The translations under genes and the position numbers were made by a program. The notes under the pieces are model-generated. The model did not search any database. It worked only from the letters and a program-made list of their open reading frames with translations, and had not been told where the DNA came from. DNA of 64,000 nt from Bacteroidaceae bacterium (GTDB lineage: Bacteria > Bacteroidota > Bacteroidia > Bacteroidales > Bacteroidaceae): the NCBI GenBank assembly GCA_017466065.1, contig JAFTUV010000017.1:62001-126000 (forward strand), given 5' to 3'. Below, in pieces: positions 17,501-26,447 of the stretch. Each line of letters begins with the position of its first letter. Positions within the stretch are counted from its first letter, which is position 1.

Positions 17501-18613
17501 TTATAGTTCGTTCTCTTTCATACGTTCGGTATTCTCGGCAACGATAAGATGGTCTATGCAGTCCTGTATGTCACCGTTGACGAATGCCGTCAGGTTATAT
17601 ATGGTGTAGTTTATGCGGTGGTCGGTGATGCGCCCTTGGGGGTAGTTGTAGGTGCGTATCTTGGCCGAACGGTCGCCTGTCGATACCATTGTCTTGCGTT
17701 TGCTTGCAATGTCGTCGGCGTAGCGTTGGTGCTCGCGGTCGTAAACGAGTGTGCGCAAACGGGCGAGGGCTCGCTCTTTGTTCTTGGGCTGGTCGCGTGT
17801 TTCGGTACACTCTATGAGAATTTCCTCAATCTGTCCTGTTTCGGGGTTGAGCCAAGGGTAGCGGAGTCGCACTCCCGATTCTACTTTGTTCACATTTTGT
17901 CCGCCGGCACCGCTCGAACGGAAGGTGTCCCATTTTATCGCGCTCTCGGTTATCTCAACGTCGAAGGCCTCGGCCTCGGGGAGCACGGCTACCGATGCGG
18001 CCGATGTGTGTACGCGGCCTTGTGTCTCGGTTGCCGGCACACGTTGCACACGGTGTACGCCCGATTCGTATTTGAGCGTGCCATATACTTTCTCGCCGGT
18101 TACGGTGCAGATTATCTCTTTGTAGCCTCCCGAGGTTCCTTCGCTGCAACTCGACACTTCCATTCTCCATCCTTTGCTCTCGCAGTATTTGCTGTACATA
18201 CGGAAGAGGTCGCCGGCAAAAATGGCTGCTTCGTCGCCGCCTGTGCCGCCGCGTATTTCCAGAATGGCGTTCTTGTCGTCCTGCGGGTCGGCAGGGATGA
18301 GCAACAGTTTTATCTCTTCCTCTACTGCGGGTATCTCCTTTTCGCAGTTGTCGAGCTCCTCGCGTGCCATTTCGCGCAGTTCGGGGTCGCTCTCGTTCAC
18401 AAGGAGGTCTTTTGCCTCGCGCTGCGATGTGAGCAGTGCGATGTATCGTTTGCGGGCAGCGAGAATTTCTTCGAGCTCGCGGTATTCTTTGTTGAGCTTT
18501 ACATAACGCTTCATATCGGCCACCACTGCGGGGTCGGTTATCAGCGTGGCAACTTCCTGAAAGCGTGCTTCAAGGTCGTTGAGTTTGCTCAATAGTGAAT
18601 TTTCGTTCTCCAT
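17501..18613 (-). CDS. prfA: Peptide chain release factor 1
   Basis: Recognises UAA and UAG and triggers peptide release. The 370-residue protein has an N-terminal coiled domain, the codon-recognition tripeptide PAT in RVPATETQGRVHTSA near residue 190, and the universal GGQ motif in SGAGGQNVNKVES near residue 237. The PAT tripeptide marks it as RF1, not RF2. It starts three bases after purM ends and is followed by pyrF. Confidence 0.97.
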   Translation of the reverse strand: MENENSLLSKLNDLEARFQEVATLITDPAVVADMKRYVKLNKEYRELEEILAARKRYIALLTSQREAKDLLVNESDPELREMAREELDNCEKEIPAVEEEIKLLLIPADPQDDKNAILEIRGGTGGDEAAIFAGDLFRMYSKYCESKGWRMEVSSCSEGTSGGYKEIICTVTGEKVYGTLKYESGVHRVQRVPATETQGRVHTSAASVAVLPEAEAFDVEITESAIKWDTFRSSGAGGQNVNKVESGVRLRYPWLNPETGQIEEILIECTETRDQPKNKERALARLRTLVYDREHQRYADDIASKRKTMVSTGDRSAKIRTYNYPQGRITDHRINYTIYNLTAFVNGDIQDCIDHLIVAENTERMKENEL

Positions 18614-18616
18614 TTA

Positions 18617-19783
18617 TCAATATTTGAATGTGCCGTAGGGGCTTTCAATTATAAGTTCGTTCTTGTCGGCATCCTCTACGCGACCGATTATCTGTGCGTC
18701 CACTCCGAAGCTCTTGCTTATTGCAATAATCTCTTCGGCGTATTCGGGTTTTACATACACCTCCAAGCGGTGGCCCATATTGAATACTTTGTACATTTCG
18801 GCCCAGTCGGTACCGCTCTGTTCCTTTATTGCCTTGAAGAGCGGGGGAATGGGGAAGAGGTTGTCTTTTATTACTCTCTTGTTCTCGACAAAGTGCATTA
18901 CTTTTGTTTGTGCTCCGCCCGAGCAGTGTACTATTCCGTGAATTTGCGGGCGCAGAGCGTCGAGCATCTTCTTCACGATGGGAGCGTATGTGCGGGTTGG
19001 GGAGAGTACCAGCTTGCCTGCGTCGATGGGCGAGCCTTCGACTTTGTCGGTGAGGGCAAGGTTACCCGAATAGATAAGCTCGGCAGGAACTCCCTTGTCG
19101 TAGCTTTCGGGGTATTTCTCGGCGAGGTATTTTGCAAACACATCGTGGCGTGCCGAGGTGAGGCCGTTGCTGCCCATTCCTCCGTTGTAGCCTTTTTCGT
19201 ATGTGGCTTGCCCGTATGAGGCCATTCCCACAATGACATCGCCGCCCGAGATGTTGGCGTTGTCGATTACATCGCTGCGTTTCATACGGCAGGTGACTGT
19301 GCTGTCCACAATGATGGTGCGCACAAGGTCGCCAACATCGGCTGTTTCACCGCCTGTGGCATACACGCCCACGCCCATTTCGCGCAGCTCGGCGAGCAGT
19401 TCGTCGGTGCCGTTTATTATGGCCGAGATTACTTCGCCGGGGATAAGGAGCTTGTTGCGACCGATGGTGGATGAAACGAGAATATTATCGGTGGCTCCCA
19501 CGCACAGCAGGTCGTCGATGTTCATTATGAGGGCATCTTGTGCGATGCCTTTCCACACCGATGTATCGCCGGTCTCTTTCCAATAGAGGTAGGCGAGCGA
19601 GGATTTTGTTCCTGCGCCGTCGGCGTGCATTATGTTGCAATATTCGGGGTCGCCTCCCAGAATATCGGGGATTATTTTGCAGAATGCTTTGGGGTAAAGC
19701 CCTTTGTCGATGTTTTTAATTGCGTTGTGGACATCTTCTTTCGATGCCGAAACGCCACGCATCATATAACGTTGGTCGCTCAT
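18617..19783 (-). CDS. purM: AIR synthase (phosphoribosylformylglycinamidine cyclo-ligase)
   Basis: Fifth step of purine synthesis: ATP-dependent closure of FGAM to AIR. The 388-residue protein is longer than the ~345 residues of E. coli PurM, as is usual for the Bacteroidetes type. Visible features are MHADGAGTKSSLAYLYW, the ATGGETADVGDLVRTIIVDS segment, and GIVHCSGGAQTK near residue 290. The gene heads the purM-prfA-pyrF operon and has a good promoter with both boxes (19824-19855). No purine-repressor site was recognised. Confidence 0.9.
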   Translation of the reverse strand: MSDQRYMMRGVSASKEDVHNAIKNIDKGLYPKAFCKIIPDILGGDPEYCNIMHADGAGTKSSLAYLYWKETGDTSVWKGIAQDALIMNIDDLLCVGATDNILVSSTIGRNKLLIPGEVISAIINGTDELLAELREMGVGVYATGGETADVGDLVRTIIVDSTVTCRMKRSDVIDNANISGGDVIVGMASYGQATYEKGYNGGMGSNGLTSARHDVFAKYLAEKYPESYDKGVPAELIYSGNLALTDKVEGSPIDAGKLVLSPTRTYAPIVKKMLDALRPQIHGIVHCSGGAQTKVMHFVENKRVIKDNLFPIPPLFKAIKEQSGTDWAEMYKVFNMGHRLEVYVKPEYAEEIIAISKSFGVDAQIIGRVEDADKNELIIESPYGTFKY

Positions 19784-19823
19784 TTTTGTATGTGATATTT
19801 TATATTATTATCTATTTTAACTG

Positions 19824-19855
19824 CGAAGATAATATAAACCGAGCGAATGGGCAAA
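19824..19855 (-). promoter_or_regulatory. purM promoter (TTCG-type -7 box)
   Basis: Minus-strand TTTG (19852-19855), 20 bases, then TATCTTCG (19824-19831). The spacing is exactly canonical; the -7 box differs from TAnnTTTG by one base. Confidence 0.6.
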
Positions 19856-19953
19856 ATTTATCTGCACTTTTCGCTCGGTAGAAAATGGGCTTTTTTTAAC
19901 ATTTATTTTATAAATTGGCTAACTCTCTGTCTGCCAACGTAAAAGAGAAATTG

Positions 19954-20217
19954 CTAATCTTCGAGGGCTGCGTCGAGAATTTCTCTCATCTCCTCTTTGC
20001 TTACGACTCCTTCGTGCACTTTCTTGTCGTCGATATAAAATGTGGGCACCAAAAAATAGTCGAACATTGCAGCGTAATCTACTTGGAGTGTTTCTTCGAT
20101 GAGCTGTGGTTCTATGAGGCGATAGAGGTCGTTTTCTTCTTTTAGCTCGTCAATAAATTTGAATGCCTTTTCACAGTGTGGGCAGTTCTTTTGGTAGAAG
20201 ATTTGTAAATTTTTCAT
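19954..20217 (-). CDS. Glutaredoxin-like thioredoxin-fold protein
   Basis: An 87-residue single-domain protein with a CPHC redox motif (YQKNCPHCEKAF, residues 9-20) and a cis-Pro loop (FLVPTFYIDD). The motif and size fit the glutaredoxin/NrdH-like class of thiol-disulfide reductases, though CPHC is also the DsbA motif. No signal peptide is present, so it is cytoplasmic. I take the ATG at 20217, which gives a normal-length domain; a longer open frame upstream crosses the divergent promoter of the peptide transporter and is not coding. Confidence 0.85.
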   Translation of the reverse strand: MKNLQIFYQKNCPHCEKAFKFIDELKEENDLYRLIEPQLIEETLQVDYAAMFDYFLVPTFYIDDKKVHEGVVSKEEMREILDAALED

Positions 20218-20353
20218 AATTCGGTTATTATATGGTTGTCGTTTATCTTTCACTATAACAATTTTGCTGTTTGTTTTTCGTGTGCTACCCTCTGCTTTGT
20301 AATAATTTTTAACCAATGGCTTGTGAGCGGCGGAAAGGAATTTTGCTTTGATA

Positions 20354-20385
20354 TTTGTGCTATTGCTTGCTTTTGCGTATATTTG
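20354..20385 (+). promoter_or_regulatory. Promoter of the peptide transporter gene
   Basis: TTTG (20354-20357), 20 bases, TATATTTG (20378-20385). Both boxes match the consensus; the ATG follows 63 bases later. Confidence 0.75.
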
Positions 20386-20448
20386 CACTTTATATAAATG
20401 TTTTTGCTTAAACGCAAGTGTAATTATTAACTTTATAAATTTAGATCT

Positions 20449-21966
20449 ATGTTTGAAGGACAACCAAAAGGCTTGTATGCCTTGGCTTTGGCTAACACCG
20501 GTGAGCGATTCGGCTACTACACGATGTTGGCTGTGTTTGTGATGTTCCTGCAAGCGAACTTTGGATTTTCCAGCGCTGTTGCGGGTTCAATTTATTCGGG
20601 CTTTTTAGGCTTTGTGTATTTTATGCCCTTGTTCGGAGGTATGGCTGCCGATAAATTCGGCTATGGCAAGATGGTGACCATTGGTATTACCATTATGTTC
20701 CTCGGTTATGTGGTGCTTGCTTTACCTCTTGGTGCAAACAGTGTGGCTGTCGGTGCTATGTATATGGCATTGGCTCTCATTTCGCTCGGTACCGGATTGT
20801 TCAAAGGTAACTTGCAGGTGATGGTGGGTAACCTTTATGACGACCCTAAATATTCGAGCAAGCGCGATGCTGGTTTCAGCGTATTTTATATGGCTATAAA
20901 TGTTGGTGCGATGTTCGCTCCCACAGCTGCTATCGAGGTGATGAAGTGGGCGCAGACATCTTTGGGCGTTAGCGAGGCCGATTCTTATCACTATGCATTC
21001 GGCGTGGCTTGTCTCTCGCTCATTGTTTCAATAGCTATTTATTATGCGTTCCGCTCTACATTCAGCCACACCGATAGGGGAAAGGTGGCTGCTGCCGGCA
21101 ACAATGTGAATGTCAAGGAGCTTTCTCCTGCCGAGACAAAGGAGCGCATTGTTGCTCTCTGCCTTGTGTTTGCTGTGGTTATCTTCTTCTGGATGGCTTT
21201 CCACCAGAATGGTTCGACACTCACTTTCTTTGCTCGTGACTACACTGCTACAAGTTCCACAGGTATAGAGAGTATGGCATTCGATGTTGTGAATTTGGTG
21301 CTTGCCATATTCCTTGTTTATGGCTTGTTCGGCTTGTTCCAGAGTGTGACAGGAAAGGGCAAGGTTGTTTCGGCTGCCGTTATTGTTGCTGCTGTGGGTG
21401 GATTGATTTACAAATACACCACACTCCCTGCTGTGACAGAGGTTAGTGCTCCTATTTTCCAGCAGTTCAACGCTTGCTTCGTGGTAGCTCTCACCCCTGT
21501 TTCAATAGCTATTTTCGGTGCTCTTGCAAAGAAGGGCAAAGAGCCTTCGGCACCTATGAAGATTGGCTTGGGTATGTTGGTTGCCGCTGTGGCTTATTTG
21601 TTGCTCACCATCGGTTCGCTTGGCTTGCCCTCGCCAGAATATACAGCAGACGGACAGCCTTTGCATATGGCTAATGTGTCGCCCAACTGGTTGATTTCTA
21701 CATACCTCATTCTTACATTTGCCGAGCTTCTGTTGTCGCCCATCGGTATTTCGTTCGTGACAAAGGTGGCTCCTCCCAAATATGCGGGTATGATGATGGG
21801 TGGATGGTTCGTGGCTACTGCTCTCGGTAACTTCCTTGTTGCTATTCCTGCTCTTATGTGGGATGCTCCTTTGGTTGTTGTTTGGGGTGTGCTCATCGGC
21901 ATTTGTTTGCTTGCCGCACTATTCATCTTTGTTATTCTGAAACGCCTTGAAAAGGTTTCTAAATAA
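20449..21966 (+). CDS. POT-family proton-coupled di/tripeptide transporter
   Basis: A 505-residue inner-membrane transporter of the proton-dependent oligopeptide (POT/PTR) family with about 12-14 membrane segments. The N-terminus GLYALALANTGERFGYYTM carries the ExxER-like proton-coupling motif in the form NTGERFGYY, and FMPLFGGMAADKFGYGKMV is the MFS loop. The ALISLGTGLFKGNLQVMVG and FFWMAFHQNGSTL stretches are also POT-like. It would import peptides made by exported peptidases such as those at 2905-5109 and 22119-23420. It is monocistronic: its own promoter upstream and a strong terminator downstream. Confidence 0.93.
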   Translation: MFEGQPKGLYALALANTGERFGYYTMLAVFVMFLQANFGFSSAVAGSIYSGFLGFVYFMPLFGGMAADKFGYGKMVTIGITIMFLGYVVLALPLGANSVAVGAMYMALALISLGTGLFKGNLQVMVGNLYDDPKYSSKRDAGFSVFYMAINVGAMFAPTAAIEVMKWAQTSLGVSEADSYHYAFGVACLSLIVSIAIYYAFRSTFSHTDRGKVAAAGNNVNVKELSPAETKERIVALCLVFAVVIFFWMAFHQNGSTLTFFARDYTATSSTGIESMAFDVVNLVLAIFLVYGLFGLFQSVTGKGKVVSAAVIVAAVGGLIYKYTTLPAVTEVSAPIFQQFNACFVVALTPVSIAIFGALAKKGKEPSAPMKIGLGMLVAAVAYLLLTIGSLGLPSPEYTADGQPLHMANVSPNWLISTYLILTFAELLLSPIGISFVTKVAPPKYAGMMMGGWFVATALGNFLVAIPALMWDAPLVVVWGVLIGICLLAALFIFVILKRLEKVSK

Positions 21967-21990
21967 GAATGTTTTTTTGAAAATTATTGC

Positions 21991-22020
21991 GACGGGGTGC
22001 CTTTGGTGCCCCGTCTTTTT
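21991..22020 (+). terminator. Terminator of the peptide transporter gene
   Basis: GACGGGG at 21991-21997 pairs with CCCCGTC, with a short inner extension through G-U pairs, followed by six T. Confidence 0.85.
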
Positions 22021-22061
22021 TATTACGGCGGCCATAATAATTGCGAAATAATATATAAAGA

Positions 22062-22093
22062 ATTGCTTTGCTTGTTTTTTTTCTCTAAATTTG
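22062..22093 (+). promoter_or_regulatory. Promoter of the secreted peptidase gene
   Basis: ATTG (22062-22065) as an imperfect -33 box, 20 bases, then TAAATTTG (22086-22093). The ATG follows 25 bases later. Confidence 0.6.
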
Positions 22094-22118
22094 CCTTAAT
22101 TTATAAAAACAAAATCCT

Positions 22119-23420
22119 ATGTGCAAGAAATTGATACTCTTTGTGTCGCTATTCGTCGCAGCGTTTGCGGTAAATGCGCAGAATGTCGAGGTGGAAGCGA
22201 TGCTCAAAAAAATTAAAGCGGTGAGTGGGGTAGAGAAGATTGAAAAGGCTGATACTGCCCGCAGTTATTATCTTATGAAATTCCGTCAGCAGTTGGTGCC
22301 GGGCGATGAGTCGAAAGGCACATTCGAGCAGCGTGTGATGCTGGGCCACCGTGGTTGGGACCGTCCCGTGGTTGTGGTAACCGAGGGCTATGGAGCCGGC
22401 TATGCTTTTACCAGCCCCGGCTATATGGAGGAGCTGACCTCTATTCTCGATGCTAATATAATATTTGTGGAGTATCGTTATTTTTCGGGTTCCACTCCCC
22501 GGCCTTGCAATTGGGAGTATCTGACCATTGCCAATTCTATGGTCGATTATCATAATATAATCACAGCATTCAAGCCCTATTATACAAAGAAATGGGCAAC
22601 AACAGGTATAAGCAAGGGTGGTTCAACCTCTATGTTCTTTCGTGCCTATTATCCCGAGGATGTTGATGTTACCGTGCCCTATGTGGGCCCGTTGAGCTAC
22701 TCGGTGGAGGATGGCCGTCACGAATCGTTCTTGGAACGTGTTTCCACAAAGGAGAAACGCGATGCCGTGAGAAATTTCCAGTATCTGCTTTTTGAGCGCA
22801 AGGAGCAGTTGATGCCTTTGTTCGATGCTCATTGTGCCGAGAAGGGATATTCTTTCCGTGTTCCTACTTCTGAAATTTACGACCTGTGCGTGCTCGAATA
22901 TCAGTTCTCTTTCTGGCAGTGGGGTGCGCCCATCGAAAATATTCCCACGGCAGAGGCTGCCGATGCGGATGTGTTTGCTTATTTTGTGAGAATGTGCAGC
23001 CCCGACTACTTCTCGGCAACCACCGAGATTGGCTCGTTCTTTGTGCAGGCGGTTAAGGATTTTGGCTATTATGGCTATAATACCGACCCGTTTGTGAAAT
23101 ATCTGAACCCTGCCGATGTTGAGGGTTATTTGAAGAAGGTGATGCTCCCTGCCGAGTTTTCCGACGTGGTGTTCGACGATACCAACCATCGCTTTGTGAC
23201 CGATTTTTACACAGAGAACGACCCCGAGGCTATTTTCATCTATGGCGAGTGGGACCCTTGGACTGCAAGCGGTGTTACTTGGTTGAGCGAGCGTAACAAG
23301 AAGAATGTGAATATATTTATTGTGCCCGACGGCAGCCACTCGGCCCGTATTGCCAATCTGCCGGCCGAGCAACGCGAGAAGTTGCTCGAACTGCTCGATG
23401 AATGGATGGATTTCCGTTAA
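22119..23420 (+). CDS. Exported S37/S28-like aminopeptidase
   Basis: A 433-residue exported serine peptidase, probably a tripeptidyl aminopeptidase of the PS-10/S37 type. It has a signal peptide ending AAFAVNAQ near residue 21, FVEYRYFSGSTPRPCNW near 110-126, the nucleophile elbow GISKGGS near residue 162-168, and probable acid and base residues in GEWDPW and VPDGSHS near the end. The S28 family has a similar arrangement, so the exact family is not certain. It is followed after seven bases by an ABC ATPase gene, which may share its transcript. Confidence 0.85.
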   Translation: MCKKLILFVSLFVAAFAVNAQNVEVEAMLKKIKAVSGVEKIEKADTARSYYLMKFRQQLVPGDESKGTFEQRVMLGHRGWDRPVVVVTEGYGAGYAFTSPGYMEELTSILDANIIFVEYRYFSGSTPRPCNWEYLTIANSMVDYHNIITAFKPYYTKKWATTGISKGGSTSMFFRAYYPEDVDVTVPYVGPLSYSVEDGRHESFLERVSTKEKRDAVRNFQYLLFERKEQLMPLFDAHCAEKGYSFRVPTSEIYDLCVLEYQFSFWQWGAPIENIPTAEAADADVFAYFVRMCSPDYFSATTEIGSFFVQAVKDFGYYGYNTDPFVKYLNPADVEGYLKKVMLPAEFSDVVFDDTNHRFVTDFYTENDPEAIFIYGEWDPWTASGVTWLSERNKKNVNIFIVPDGSHSARIANLPAEQREKLLELLDEWMDFR

Positions 23421-23427
23421 TGTGAAT

Positions 23428-24207
23428 ATGCATTGCAATGCAATTGAAATAGAAAATCTTGCAATAGGTTACGGCGGCAAAAAGGCCGCCGTAACCGTTG
23501 CTTGCTCCATAGATGCGACTTTGCAACGTGGCGAGGTTGTGGCTCTGGTGGGGCGCAATGGTGCCGGAAAATCGACTCTTCTGCGCACGCTTGCCGGCTA
23601 TCAGCCTCCTTTGTCGGGAGTGCTGCGGTATAATGGAACTGTGAGTGACGATGTTACTCCTGCAAGCCTCTCCAAATTACTCTCGGTGGTGCTCACCGAC
23701 ACGACGGTTGCTCTTAATTTGACGGTGCGCGAGCTTGTGTCGATGGGGCGCACGCCTTATACTAATTTTATTGGTCATCTGCGTGCCTGCGACAAGGATA
23801 TTGTGGAGCGTGCAATGGCTGCGATAGGTGTTCTTCCTCTTGCCGGGAGGCATTTGGGAACTTTGAGCGACGGTGAACGTCAGAAGTGTATGATTGCAAA
23901 GGCTCTTGCACAGGAGACTCCCATTATAATGCTCGACGAGCCTACCGCCTTTCTCGACTTTCCAAGCAAGGTGGCTCTTTTCCGTTTGCTTAAAACTCTT
24001 GCCGAGGAGATGAACAAGGCTGTCCTTGTGTCGTCGCACGATGTTGAACTTGTGTTGCGCCTGTGCGATAGATTGTGGCTGTTGAACGATGGGGATTTTC
24101 ACAGCGGCTCGGCCGATGAACTTTCGCGCAACGGTGCGTTGCAGGCTTTCCTCGATGCTGAGGGAATGAGGTATAATCCTTTGCACCGCAGTGTGGAGAT
24201 TTTGTGA
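23428..24207 (+). CDS. ABC transporter ATP-binding protein (FecE/BtuD-like)
   Basis: A 259-residue ATPase subunit of the iron-siderophore/haem/cobalamin uptake type. Walker A is GRNGAGKST near residue 42, the Q-loop region is SVVLTDTTVALNL, the signature is LSDGERQ near 148, Walker B is IIMLDEPTAF near 166, and the switch His is in SSHDVEL. The ATG at 23428 gives the normal N-terminus; a longer frame would overlap the peptidase gene. No permease or binding-protein gene is adjacent, so it is an orphan ATPase here and its partners must be elsewhere. Confidence 0.9.
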   Translation: MHCNAIEIENLAIGYGGKKAAVTVACSIDATLQRGEVVALVGRNGAGKSTLLRTLAGYQPPLSGVLRYNGTVSDDVTPASLSKLLSVVLTDTTVALNLTVRELVSMGRTPYTNFIGHLRACDKDIVERAMAAIGVLPLAGRHLGTLSDGERQKCMIAKALAQETPIIMLDEPTAFLDFPSKVALFRLLKTLAEEMNKAVLVSSHDVELVLRLCDRLWLLNDGDFHSGSADELSRNGALQAFLDAEGMRYNPLHRSVEIL

Positions 24208-24258
24208 TTTTATAATGAAATTTTCGGCCGGCAATGTGGCGGTTAGCAAAAAAAATAT

Positions 24259-24266
24259 TAACTTTG
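24259..24266 (+). promoter_or_regulatory. -7 element ahead of the Nif3-family gene
   Basis: TAACTTTG fits the consensus and lies 41 bases before the TTG start at 24307. It indicates that this gene has its own promoter. Confidence 0.5.
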
Positions 24267-24306
24267 CCGACGTAAATGCAAGAATACTTGCGCAACATCT
24301 TCTATA

Positions 24307-25404
24307 TTGGCTAAAATAAAGGATATAGTAGCAGCCCTTGAAATGTTCGCGCCTCTGCCGTTGCAGGATGGATTCGACAATGCCGGATTGCAAATTGGAT
24401 TAACAGATGCGGAAGTTACAGGGGTTTTATTGTGTCTTGATGTGACGGAAAATGTAATTGACGAAGCCGTTGCGTCGGGGTGTAATCTCATTGTGTCGCA
24501 TCACCCCCTGATTTTCTCTCCCTTGAAAAAAATTACAGGTGCAACCTATGTGGAACGCTGTGTGATAAAGGCGTTGAGCAATGGCGTTGCAATATATTCG
24601 GCTCACACGAATATAGACAATGCTCCCGGTGGGGTAAATTATCGCATTGCCGGGAAGTTGGGATTGTGCAACCTTGAAATCCTTGCTCCAAAAGAGAATG
24701 CCTTGCTCAAACTATCGGTTTATGTGCCCACTGCGGCGGCCGATGCTGTGCGCAATGCGCTTTTTAATGCCGGGTGCGGAAAGATTGGCAACTATGGCTC
24801 GTGCAGCTATAATGTTACGGGCTACGGCACATTCGAGGCAGGGGAGGGCGCAACGCCTTACTGTGGCTCGGTAGGTGTGTTGCACAAGGAGGAAGAGGTG
24901 CGCATCGACACTGTTCTCCCTGCTTACATAAAAAACAAGGTAGTCAAGGCGTTGCTTGCAGCTCATCCTTACGAAGAGCCTGCTTACGACATTTATCCTT
25001 TACAGAACAGCTGGTCTGCTGCCGGAACAGGTGTTATTGGTGAGTTGCCCGTGGAGTGCGACGAGCGTGCCCTCCTCGAAAAAATAAAACATACATTCTC
25101 GGCCGGCAGCGTGCGCCACACATCGTTGCTCGGAAAGACGGTAAAGAGGGTGGCACTGTGCGGTGGAGCCGGCGGCTCTTTTGCCGGTGCTGCAATGGCG
25201 GCCGGCGCCGATGTTTATCTCACAGGCGAGGCGCGTTATCACGACCTCTTTAACTATGATGGCAAGATGCTTATGGCGGTGATAGGACACTACGAGAGTG
25301 AACAGTTTACAATGGAGATATTCAAAGAGATTGTCTCGGGTGCATTCCCGCAGTTGTGCGTGAAGATAACCGACAATAATACCAACCCTATACAGTATTT
25401 GTAA
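24307..25404 (+). CDS. Nif3/DUF34 family metal-binding protein with CutA1-like insert
   Basis: A 365-residue protein of the Nif3-like (YbgI/YqfO) family; function not settled, with metal-binding and possible GTP cyclohydrolase-like roles proposed for relatives. The N-terminal half has FDNAGLQIG and LIVSHHPLIFSPLK, the C-terminal half has VALCGGAGGSF, YLTGEARYHDLF and VIGHYESEQF; the His and Glu residues form the dinuclear metal site. Residues about 125-230 are the PII/CutA1-like insert of the long form (VYVPTAAADAVRNALF ... HPYEEPAYDIYPL). It starts with TTG: no in-frame ATG lies upstream, and the next ATG (24342) would cut into the domain. Confidence 0.9.
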   Translation: MAKIKDIVAALEMFAPLPLQDGFDNAGLQIGLTDAEVTGVLLCLDVTENVIDEAVASGCNLIVSHHPLIFSPLKKITGATYVERCVIKALSNGVAIYSAHTNIDNAPGGVNYRIAGKLGLCNLEILAPKENALLKLSVYVPTAAADAVRNALFNAGCGKIGNYGSCSYNVTGYGTFEAGEGATPYCGSVGVLHKEEEVRIDTVLPAYIKNKVVKALLAAHPYEEPAYDIYPLQNSWSAAGTGVIGELPVECDERALLEKIKHTFSAGSVRHTSLLGKTVKRVALCGGAGGSFAGAAMAAGADVYLTGEARYHDLFNYDGKMLMAVIGHYESEQFTMEIFKEIVSGAFPQLCVKITDNNTNPIQYL

Positions 25405-25431
25405 AATATTAACCTTAAATAATTTAAAAAG

Positions 25432-26247
25432 ATGGCAAAAAAAGATCCCACAGAGTACACAGTTGAAGAGAAATTGAAGACTCTCTACGAATTGCAGACA
25501 GTACTTTCAGAAATTGACAAGATAAAAATTCTTCGCGGCGAGCTTCCCTTGGAAGTTAAGGACCTTGAAGATGAGATTGTAGGCCTTGGCACACGCATCG
25601 AGAATATCACTGCCGAAATTAAAGGCGTGCGCGAGAATATCGTTGCTTTCCGCGAGGAGATGGAGAAGGCAAAGAAGAATATCGCAAAGTATACCGAGGA
25701 TCAGAATAACGTGCGCAACAACCGCGAGTTTGACCTTCTTAACAAGGAGATTGAATACAATAATCTTGTAATCGAGCACGACGAGAAGAAGATTAACGAG
25801 GCACGCAATCAGGAGAAATACAAAACCGAGGAACTCGAAAAATCGCAGAATCTTCTCGAAGAGCGCAAGAAGGATCTTGAAATGAAACGCACCGAACTCG
25901 AAGAGATTGTTACCGAAACAAAAGCCGAGGAAGAGAAATTGCGTGAGCAGGCTCGCGACCTTGAACTTAACATAGAGCCCCGCCTCCTTGCTTCGTTCAA
26001 ACGCATCCGCAAGAGCACACGCAACGGCCTTGGTATTGTTTACGTTGAGCGCGACGCTTGCGCCGGCTGTTTCAGCAAAATCCCTTCACAGCGTCAGCTC
26101 GATATTCGTATGCGCAAGAAAATCATTGTTTGCGAGAACTGCGGTCGCATTATGATTGACCCCGAACTTGCAGGAGTGCAGCAAGCACAGCCCGCCGAGG
26201 CTCCCGCACCCAAGAAACGCGGCATCCGTCGTGCAAAGGCTGAGTAA
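25432..26247 (+). CDS. Coiled-coil zinc-ribbon protein (COG1579)
   Basis: A 271-residue cytoplasmic protein. Residues about 30-190 are a long antiparallel coiled coil rich in Glu and Lys, followed by a C4 zinc ribbon (ACAGCFSKI ... IIVCENCGRIM, about 203-240) and a basic tail (PKKRGIRRAKAE). Such proteins are widespread and often sit next to Nif3-family genes, as here (27 bases after it), but have no assigned activity; a nucleic-acid-related role is often suggested. A terminator follows at 26267-26301. Confidence 0.9.
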   Translation: MAKKDPTEYTVEEKLKTLYELQTVLSEIDKIKILRGELPLEVKDLEDEIVGLGTRIENITAEIKGVRENIVAFREEMEKAKKNIAKYTEDQNNVRNNREFDLLNKEIEYNNLVIEHDEKKINEARNQEKYKTEELEKSQNLLEERKKDLEMKRTELEEIVTETKAEEEKLREQARDLELNIEPRLLASFKRIRKSTRNGLGIVYVERDACAGCFSKIPSQRQLDIRMRKKIIVCENCGRIMIDPELAGVQQAQPAEAPAPKKRGIRRAKAE

Positions 26248-26266
26248 TAGCAGATAATATAAGAAA

Positions 26267-26310
26267 TAATAGCGATAGAGTGCGAATCTTCGTGCCCTAT
26301 CGCTGTGTTT
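26267..26310 (+). terminator. Terminator of the Nif3/zinc-ribbon operon
   Basis: GCGATAG and CTATCGC form the base of a hairpin that continues through GTGCGAA/TTCGTGC with G-U pairs. A modest T-rich stretch follows. Confidence 0.65.
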
Positions 26311-26343
26311 ATATAGCTTTCTTGGTGGAGCTTTTTCTAAATT

Positions 26344-26374
26344 ACTATTCGTATTCTAGGTTTTAACGAATAGT
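26344..26374 (+). promoter_or_regulatory. Inverted repeat overlapping the restriction-modification promoter
   Basis: ACTATTCGT (26344-26352) and ACGAATAGT (26366-26374) are perfect inverted 9-mers with a 13-base centre. They sit directly upstream of the -7 box at 26380. The site could be an operator controlling the methylase-endonuclease pair, or a weak A/T-rich terminator since seven T follow. Confidence 0.5.
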
Positions 26375-26379
26375 TTTTT

Positions 26380-26387
26380 TAGTTTTG
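26380..26387 (+). promoter_or_regulatory. -7 element of the restriction-modification operon
   Basis: TAGTTTTG fits TAnnTTTG and lies 60 bases before the methyltransferase ATG. The -33 region falls within the inverted repeat. Confidence 0.5.
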
Positions 26388-26447
26388 CATACCCAAAAAT
26401 ATATTACAATTTTATCGTGGTATTTATACAAGGATACATAACGCCAG

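Noticed and set aside
20218..20553. Longer version of the glutaredoxin-like gene
   Set aside because: The added frame crosses the divergent promoter at 20354-20385 and the start of the transporter gene; the extra residues match no domain.
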